Shown one piece after another: positions 59,474 through 64,000 of a DNA stretch of 64,000 nt. The notes under the pieces are model-generated. The model had not been told where the DNA came from. It ran no database searches and was given only the letters and a program-made list of their open reading frames with translations. The stretch is taken from NCBI GenBank assembly GCA_963741755.1, contig CAVUJG010000017.1:28587-92586 (forward strand). The letters run 5' to 3'. The first letter of the stretch is position 1. Each line of letters begins with the position of its first letter. Position numbers and translations under genes: made by a program. The DNA is from Sva-07 sp963741755. GTDB taxonomy: Bacteria > Actinomycetota > Acidimicrobiia > Acidimicrobiales > Ilumatobacteraceae.

Positions 59474-60682
59474 GTGGGCACGATCGAGATTGGCAATGTT
59501 GAGCTGCCGGAGGATGGCTTTCTCGCCGGCGTTGCGGCGGCACTGAACGAGGCGGGCCACTTCGCAGAGATCGCGGATCGGGAATGGCGGGCGGTGTATC
59601 AGACCGACGCTTCGCGCGCCGCAGGAGGCTTCTTGGTCGAGGACGCGCCGTCATCGTCGAGTGCGTTCATGTTCGGCGCCGAACAGATGGCGTCGTTCGC
59701 ATCGCTGCCCATCGGCTCCATCGCCTTGGACTTCGCGCGCGCACGGCTCCAGCACGTCGGAGAATGGGTCATCGCCGACCTCGACGGAGGACGAGAGCAG
59801 CTGCGCTCACTCGTGGATCCGCGGCTCGAAACCGTCGTCGACCAGATCGTCGAGTCTGGGAAGTCGTCTTCGGCGATCACCTACTACTACGACGGCTACG
59901 GCCCTGCCGGCAGCCGGCCGCGGATGGTCGTCACCGCTCTGCGAATCCGTCATCCCGGCGGCGAACTGGCTGGAACCGCTCTGATCCAGAAGCCAGCGCT
60001 CAGCATGATGACCCTCGCCGCGCTCGGCGCAATGGGCGATCGGGAACACTTGGAACGCTTGCAGGGTGTTGCTTCGGCAGGCCGCCGGCCCGGGGCGATC
60101 TTGTTCGCTGATCTCGAAGGCTCGACACCACTTGCCAAGCGTTTGTCGACGGCGAGCTACTTCGCACTCGGCAGACGATTGACACGCTCGGCGGACCAGT
60201 GCGTTGTCGAGGCAGGAGGCATCACCGGTCGTCACAGCGGCGACGGAGTCGTTGCGTTCTTCCTCGCCGAGAACCTCGGTTCGGAGTCGGCCGCCGCACG
60301 AGCGTGTATTCGAGCGGCGCGTGCGCTGCGCGAGGCAACCTTGCAGATTGCCGAGCGTTCCGGACTGGCACCCGACGAGCTCACGATGCGCTTCGGGGTG
60401 CACTGGGGTGCGGGCTTGTACGTCGGTTTGATCTCGACAGTCGGTCGAACAGAGGTCACCGCGCTCGGCGATGATGTCAACGACGCCGCACGCATCGAAC
60501 CCTGCGCAACCGGTGGACGCCTCCTCGCGTCGAAATCTCTCATCGAACGTCTTACCCCCGCAGACGCCGACGATCTGGGCCTCGATCTCGATCGAATCAC
60601 CTACACCCAACTCAGTGAACTCACCACGACAACCCCAAAAGCACAACGAGATGCACCCTCGCTCGCCGTCTGCGAACTCTGA
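59474..60682 (+). CDS. Class III adenylate/guanylate cyclase with uncharacterised N-terminal domain
   Basis: The 402-residue protein has a catalytic domain at about residues 215-370: ILFADLEGSTPLAKRL (first metal Asp), RHSGDGVVAFFL (second Asp), and GDDVNDAARIEPCA. This is the CHD fold. The first 200 residues show no recognised domain and no membrane segment; they may be a sensor. The start GTG at 59474 is used. It lies alone between two repeat-bearing gaps. Whether it makes cAMP or cGMP cannot be read directly. Confidence 0.87.
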   Translation: MGTIEIGNVELPEDGFLAGVAAALNEAGHFAEIADREWRAVYQTDASRAAGGFLVEDAPSSSSAFMFGAEQMASFASLPIGSIALDFARARLQHVGEWVIADLDGGREQLRSLVDPRLETVVDQIVESGKSSSAITYYYDGYGPAGSRPRMVVTALRIRHPGGELAGTALIQKPALSMMTLAALGAMGDREHLERLQGVASAGRRPGAILFADLEGSTPLAKRLSTASYFALGRRLTRSADQCVVEAGGITGRHSGDGVVAFFLAENLGSESAAARACIRAARALREATLQIAERSGLAPDELTMRFGVHWGAGLYVGLISTVGRTEVTALGDDVNDAARIEPCATGGRLLASKSLIERLTPADADDLGLDLDRITYTQLSELTTTTPKAQRDAPSLAVCEL

Positions 60683-60968
60683 ACGGACATCTTCAGAAGG
60701 CGATGCCGCATCGTGCGTCTGCTCGCACCCGCCCCGGCGACGTCCGGCACCCAAGATCACGCCGACAACAGCGCGACCCCGCTCGCCATCCCTACGGAAC
60801 GCTCCGACCCGCAGTACATCGCCGGCGTGATCGGTCACCTCCACACGGGAAAGTGCAGTGCTCGGCTTGGGTAGCAGTCGAGTGGGTCCCGATTGGATGG
60901 CTGAGGGCTATTGCGTGCTCGCTATGGGGTGGCAACGTGGACCGGCGCTTGGCCAGCTCCCGAGAAGG
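60683..60968. other. Repeat-bearing gap after the cyclase
   Basis: 286 bp without a credible gene. It contains the copy of the repeat block at 60854-60877 (see next entry) and runs up to the 3' end of the minus-strand lipoprotein. Confidence 0.55.
60854..60877. repeat. Island intergenic repeat, copy 2
   Basis: TGCAGTGCTCGGCTTGGGTA followed by GCAG: 24 bp nearly identical to positions 58412-58435 (differences at three sites) and 61571-61594. It lies between the cyclase and the converging lipoprotein. Confidence 0.75.
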
Positions 60969-61421
60969 TCAAGCTGTCGGTAGTTCTCGTGTCGTTGTGC
61001 CGTCGGTGATGGTTACCGCATCAACGGCTTCACCATCTTCCAGTTGAGCAGCGAAGAATCGACGCCCGTCCACATCATCGGAGATGAACACGTCCACGAA
61101 CCCATCCGCTACGAGTGTCTCGTTCTGGGCGAGACCGAAGCCCACGACGAACATCTCAGAATCGCTGCCAATCACGGCTGCGTACTGATCCTCTTCGGTG
61201 GGCAACGTCGGACATGCCACCGTCACGGACGTCCCGTCGGTTGTGCGCACTTCGACACCGACGCAGGGTGCATCCGGCCCCTGATCGTTGTTCTGCAGCA
61301 CCACCGAATGGCCGCTCACCGATCCCAGCGGCTCTCCTGCTGAGGGATCATCGCTTCCGCAACCGATCAGCAGCGTTGCCGCCACGATGAGGACGACGAG
61401 CGACCACTTGAAGCCTGGCAT
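60969..61421 (-). CDS. Small lipoprotein of unknown function
   Basis: From ATG 61421 the 150-residue protein has a signal peptide (WSLVVLIVAATLLIGC) with lipobox cysteine and then a GSDDPSAGEP linker. The rest is acidic and contains several internal cysteine pairs (PCVGVEV and VACPTLP). No family is recognised. It is the only minus-strand gene of the island. Confidence 0.75.
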   Translation of the reverse strand: MPGFKWSLVVLIVAATLLIGCGSDDPSAGEPLGSVSGHSVVLQNNDQGPDAPCVGVEVRTTDGTSVTVACPTLPTEEDQYAAVIGSDSEMFVVGFGLAQNETLVADGFVDVFISDDVDGRRFFAAQLEDGEAVDAVTITDGTTTRELPTA

Positions 61422-61540
61422 GAAACAAGTACAGCACACGGATGATTGACGCTTATCGCAGCTGACCTGACCGTCTCCGATCGGGAGCGGGGCTCGATGC
61501 CCTGGGCCGGGGTACGCAACGAGCGGCTTGCTCGAGGCGC

Positions 61541-61656
61541 ATTGAATGGGTCCGATCTCCGACGGGAATATGCAGTGCACGGCTTGGGCCGTAGTCGGGC
61601 GCTGTGCCGACGCGTCGGGTCGAGATTACGTGCGGCGAAATCGAGTGCTCCGACCG
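61541..61656. repeat. Island intergenic repeat, copy 3
   Basis: TGAATGGGTCCGATC at 61543, TGCAGTGCACGGCTTGGGCC at 61571 and ATCGAGTGCTCCGACCG at 61640. The first two match the copy at 58384; the third matches the copy at 62331. It thus carries all three blocks in order, making it the most complete copy. Confidence 0.75.
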
Positions 61657-61696
61657 TCTTCTACGATCGCCGATAGACGCCGATGGGAGTGAGCGG

Positions 61697-62172
61697 GTGA
61701 CGCACACGCGCAGCGAGTATCGGATGTCCCCGATCCAGGTCGCCGCGACGTCGGTCCCGCTCCCGACGATTCATCCCGACGAGCAGCAACGGGATCCGCT
61801 CGCGGCGCTGATGCTGGACGCTTATCGCAACACGATCGACGACGAAGGCGAGTCTCTCGACGATGCGCTCAGCGCCATCGACTACTACCTCGCATCGATC
61901 GTCCGTCCGCACTCGTACGTCATGCTCGACGGATCTGATCTCGTGGCGTTTGCCTTCGTCGTCGTGTGAACAACGTTAGCTACATCGACCCTGTCGTGGT
62001 GGCCGCCACACACAAGCGGCTCGGGTTCGGAGGTGCCCTGGTACGACGATGTCTCGGATCGCTCGCCGATGCAGGGATCTTCGAAGTCGGAGCGACCATT
62101 ACCGATGGCAACCTCGCATCTGAGCGACTGTTCATCGGACTGGGCTTCGACCGACTCGGCTCGTGGACCTGA
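61697..62172 (+). CDS. GNAT-family N-acetyltransferase with frameshift near 61967
   Basis: The first 90 residues (from GTG 61697) read IQVAATSVPLPTIHPDEQQ to LDGSDLVAFAFVVV; then a stop. In another frame the acetyl-CoA motif follows: YIDPVVVAATHKRLGFGGAL with RRLGFG-like G-x-G, and GNLASERLFIGLGFDRLG at the C-terminus. The two parts together form a GNAT domain of about 158 residues. The span is 476 bp (3n+2), so one base appears lost. The substrate is unknown. Confidence 0.75.
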
Positions 62173-62269
62173 CCACTGCGGGTGAACACCTCAGTGCTGA
62201 CCCCGTGAGTGCGCCGAACGCCGTCACCCGACTCTCCCGCCAAAACGGCCGGTGTCACTACCGGGCACC

Positions 62270-62348
62270 CGGCTTGGGCCGCGATGCGGCGCGGGTTCCT
62301 GCGGGTGCACCGGGTTACGGGGCGGTTGTTATCGAGTGCCTCCGACCG
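62270..62348. repeat. Island intergenic repeat, copy 4
   Basis: CGGCTTGGGCCGCGA at 62270 and ATCGAGTGCCTCCGACCG at 62331, the same two blocks in the same order as at 61580-61656, with CGGGTTACGGGGCGG between. It lies upstream of the AraC gene. Confidence 0.7.
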
Positions 62349-62399
62349 GCACCGTCGGAACGCTCTGACAAGCGGAGTTGCTGGGGTTAGCGTCGTTGC

Positions 62400-62795
62400 A
62401 TGACCCCGGAGCGGCACCGTGAGCTTGCTGATCTGCGGCGAGCGAGGGACTTCATTGACCGAAACTATCCGCGACCGCTCGATGTGCCTGCGATGGCCGA
62501 CGCCGCGTGCATGTCGCCGGGGCACTTCTCGCGCCGGTTCCGTGAGACGTTCTCGGAGACCCCGTACGCCTATCTGATGACGCGGCGGATCGAGCGGGCG
62601 CAGTCGTTACTCCGGTCGGGGATGTCGGTGACCGAGAGCTGCGTCGAGGTCGGTTGCACGTCACTGGGATCCTTCAGCACCCGGTTCTCCGAGATCGTTG
62701 GCATGAGCCCGTCGGCATACCGGCAGCTGGACCACCGTGATCTGGAGTCCGTCCCGCCGTGCGTGGCCATGCGACATCTGCGTCCGGCCCGCTGA
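62400..62795 (+). CDS. AraC-type HTH regulator, DNA-binding domain only
   Basis: The 131-residue protein consists of the two helix-turn-helix AraC domain: VPAMADAACMSPGHFSRRFR, then SVTESCVEVGCTSLGSFSTR and MSPSAYR. The ligand-binding domain is absent. It precedes a VOC protein gene by 64 bp; the AraC/VOC/DUF1059/DUF1801 group is seen in other actinobacteria, so it probably regulates these genes. Confidence 0.88.
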   Translation: MTPERHRELADLRRARDFIDRNYPRPLDVPAMADAACMSPGHFSRRFRETFSETPYAYLMTRRIERAQSLLRSGMSVTESCVEVGCTSLGSFSTRFSEIVGMSPSAYRQLDHRDLESVPPCVAMRHLRPAR

Positions 62796-62859
62796 TCAGG
62801 AGGGCGATCGGTCACGATCGGAGAAGTCAGCCCGGGCTCGGTTTCGTACGATCGGTGCC

Positions 62860-63260
62860 ATGACCATTGCCGTGTCGACCATGTTCATCCCGGTGCACGA
62901 CCCGGAGGAAGCGTTGCGCTTCTACCGCGATGTTCTTGGCTTCGAGGTCCGGAATGACGTGAAGCGAGGAGAGTTCCGGTGGGTCACGGTCGGCGCTCCG
63001 GGCCAAGACCTTGACGTGGTGCTGTCCCAGCCCCACGGTGGCCGGTCTCGGAGGACGGAGACGCGCTTCTCGAGTTGGTCACCAAGGGCTCGATCCAGGC
63101 GGCGATCTTCTCAGCCAGCGATCTCGACGAGACCTTCGAGCGGGTGCGTGCCTCTGGCTGCGCCGAGGTGCTCCAAGAGCCGAAGTCCCAGCCGTGGGGA
63201 GCCCGAGACTGCGCCGTGCGCGACCCGTCAGGGAACTTGATCCGCATCGCACAAGCCTGA
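62860..63260 (+). CDS. VOC/glyoxalase-family protein with frameshift near 63047
   Basis: From ATG 62860: STMFIPVHDPEEALRFYRDV (beta-alpha-beta repeat with H), then FRWVTVGAPGQDLDVVLSQ. The frame changes near 63047 and the second module continues as VTKGSIQAAIFSASDLDETF to GARDCAVRDPSGNLIRIAQA. The span is 401 bp (3n+2), one base apparently lost. The fold is the vicinal oxygen chelate type. Ligand is unknown. Confidence 0.82.
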
Positions 63261-63324
63261 GTCGGCGCAGCGGCGACATGCATCGCCGCTGCGATCGGCA
63301 CAACCCGAACCAAGGAGAACCACG

Positions 63325-63564
63325 ATGAAGACCATGACGTGTCGCCAGCTCGGCGGGCCGTGCGATCACACTCACCGCGGCGAGACCGCCGACGAAGTGA
63401 TCCGCTCCCAGGACGAACATCTCAAGCAGATGGTCGAAAGCGGGGACGACGTGCGTCAGCTCGCTCGCGATGAAATGAAGGCACGGTGGCGCCGTCCGAT
63501 CTCGGGCATGAAGTGGTATCGGCAAGCGAAGAAGGACTTCGCCGAATTGCCCGAGGCGCCGTGA
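63325..63564 (+). CDS. DUF1059-like small protein
   Basis: The 79-residue product starts MKTMTCRQLGGPCDHTH, as in DUF1059 proteins, with cysteine at positions 6 and 13. A good AAGGAG ribosome binding site lies 9 nt upstream. The C-terminus has MKWYRQAKKDFAELPEA. It overlaps the next gene by the TGATG junction. Function unknown. Confidence 0.78.
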   Translation: MKTMTCRQLGGPCDHTHRGETADEVIRSQDEHLKQMVESGDDVRQLARDEMKARWRRPISGMKWYRQAKKDFAELPEAP

Positions 63565-64000
63565 TGGAAGACTTCGCCGACGTCGACGACTACCTCGAAG
63601 CGGCCGATCAATGGCCGGCCGAGATCAAGGTGCTGCGCCCGCTGTTGCTGGACTGTGGCCTGACAGAACAGATCAAGTGGGGAAAGCCGTGCTACTGCGT
63701 CGACGGCGCCAACATCGTTCTGGTCCAAGAGTTCTCGGATCACCTCGCACTCATGTTCTTCAAAGGTGTGCTCCTCGAGGATCCCGAAGGGTGCTCCACG
63801 ACCAGGGCCCACTCACACGCAGCGAAACGCATCAAGTCGCATCGATCGCCGACGTAGAGGCGCTTCGGGAGTTGTCACCTCCTACGTGCGCGAAGCAATC
63901 GACCACGAGCGAGCAGATACCGAGATGCCTGCTCGGCCCGACGACGGGCTGGCACCCGAGCTCGTAGACCGCCTTGCCTCCGATGACCAGCTGGCCGAAG
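63564..64000 (+). CDS. DUF1801/YdeI-like protein, cut by window end, two frameshifts
   Basis: Starts MEDFADVDDYLEAADQWPAE and has LLLDCGLTEQIKWGKPCYC and FSDHLALMFFKGVLLEDPEG, typical of the DUF1801/YdeI family. After EDPEG the frame changes near 63790 (VLHDQGPLTRSETHQVASI) and again near 63880 (VTSYVREAIDHERA), continuing to the window end with PELVDRLASDDQLAE. Both changes look like one-base losses. The C-terminus is outside the window. The position next to DUF1059 and VOC fits the known group. Confidence 0.75.

Noticed and set aside
1..64000. Complete tRNA, rRNA or riboswitch genes
   Set aside because: I looked for T-arm and acceptor motifs and found only the fragment at 58133. No riboswitch consensus was convincing.

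Overview
The window is high-GC, gene-dense DNA that looks like a free-living actinobacterium, most probably class Acidimicrobiia (Ilumatobacter-like). The class is inferred, not proven, from a complete 14-subunit complex I, a cytochrome b split in two, a MhuD-type heme oxygenase, a WXG100 protein, SHOCT and DUF6325 proteins, a zinc-finger anti-sigma factor and frequent GTG starts with ATGA, GTGA or TGATG overlaps.

Layout. 1-627 is the start of a PAP2-type membrane protein. 673-890 holds 61-bp palindromic repeats. 914-21740 (minus) is one long respiratory run. In transcription order it encodes a small membrane protein, a 2[4Fe-4S] ferredoxin, cytochrome b6, cytochrome b subunit IV, Rieske protein, diheme cytochrome c and an unknown membrane protein, then nuoA to nuoN. 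21981-24109 (plus) adds another membrane cytochrome c and a geranylgeranyl-reductase-type flavoprotein that may act on menaquinone. A second repeat array sits at 24201-24455. Next come TrkH/TrkA potassium uptake, a polyprenyl diphosphate synthase, methionine aminopeptidase, a copper/oxidase-type group (His-rich membrane protein, cupredoxin, SCO1, cytochrome c) with an ECF sigma factor and divergent anti-sigma factor, a solitary DNA methylase, CoaA, an inositol-phosphatase-like enzyme, and a thiamine-binding/HTH/HAD operon. 38-47 kb carries a WXG100 protein, an M20 hydrolase, a cyclic-nucleotide-binding domain, a GH38 mannosidase, a DEAD-box helicase fused to a cold-shock domain, SHOCT and DUF6325 proteins and an SDR. 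47-58 kb carries a CoA transferase, a DNA ligase, kynureninase, MhuD, aspartokinase, a CBS-domain membrane protein, a methyltransferase, Asd, MazG and a NERD-UvrD helicase. From 47 to 52.5 kb almost every intergenic gap holds a long hairpin.

From 58133 the character changes. A 45-bp 3' fragment of a tRNA-Pro gene, with no 5' half nearby, marks a probable integration boundary. To its right lie small accessory genes: a Phd/VapC toxin-antitoxin pair, a class III cyclase, a lipoprotein, an acetyltransferase and an AraC/VOC/DUF1059/DUF1801 group. The gaps between them share diverged repeat blocks, so the region resembles a cassette array.

About twelve single-base frameshifts occur across the window, including in genes expected to be essential (nuoK, cytochrome b subunit IV). 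Indel errors in the assembly are the simplest explanation, so broken genes should be read with that in mind. The most promising unexplained items are the repeat and hairpin families, the N-terminal IPExLLxR motif shared by two bc-complex proteins, and the repeat-bounded accessory units beside the tRNA fragment.
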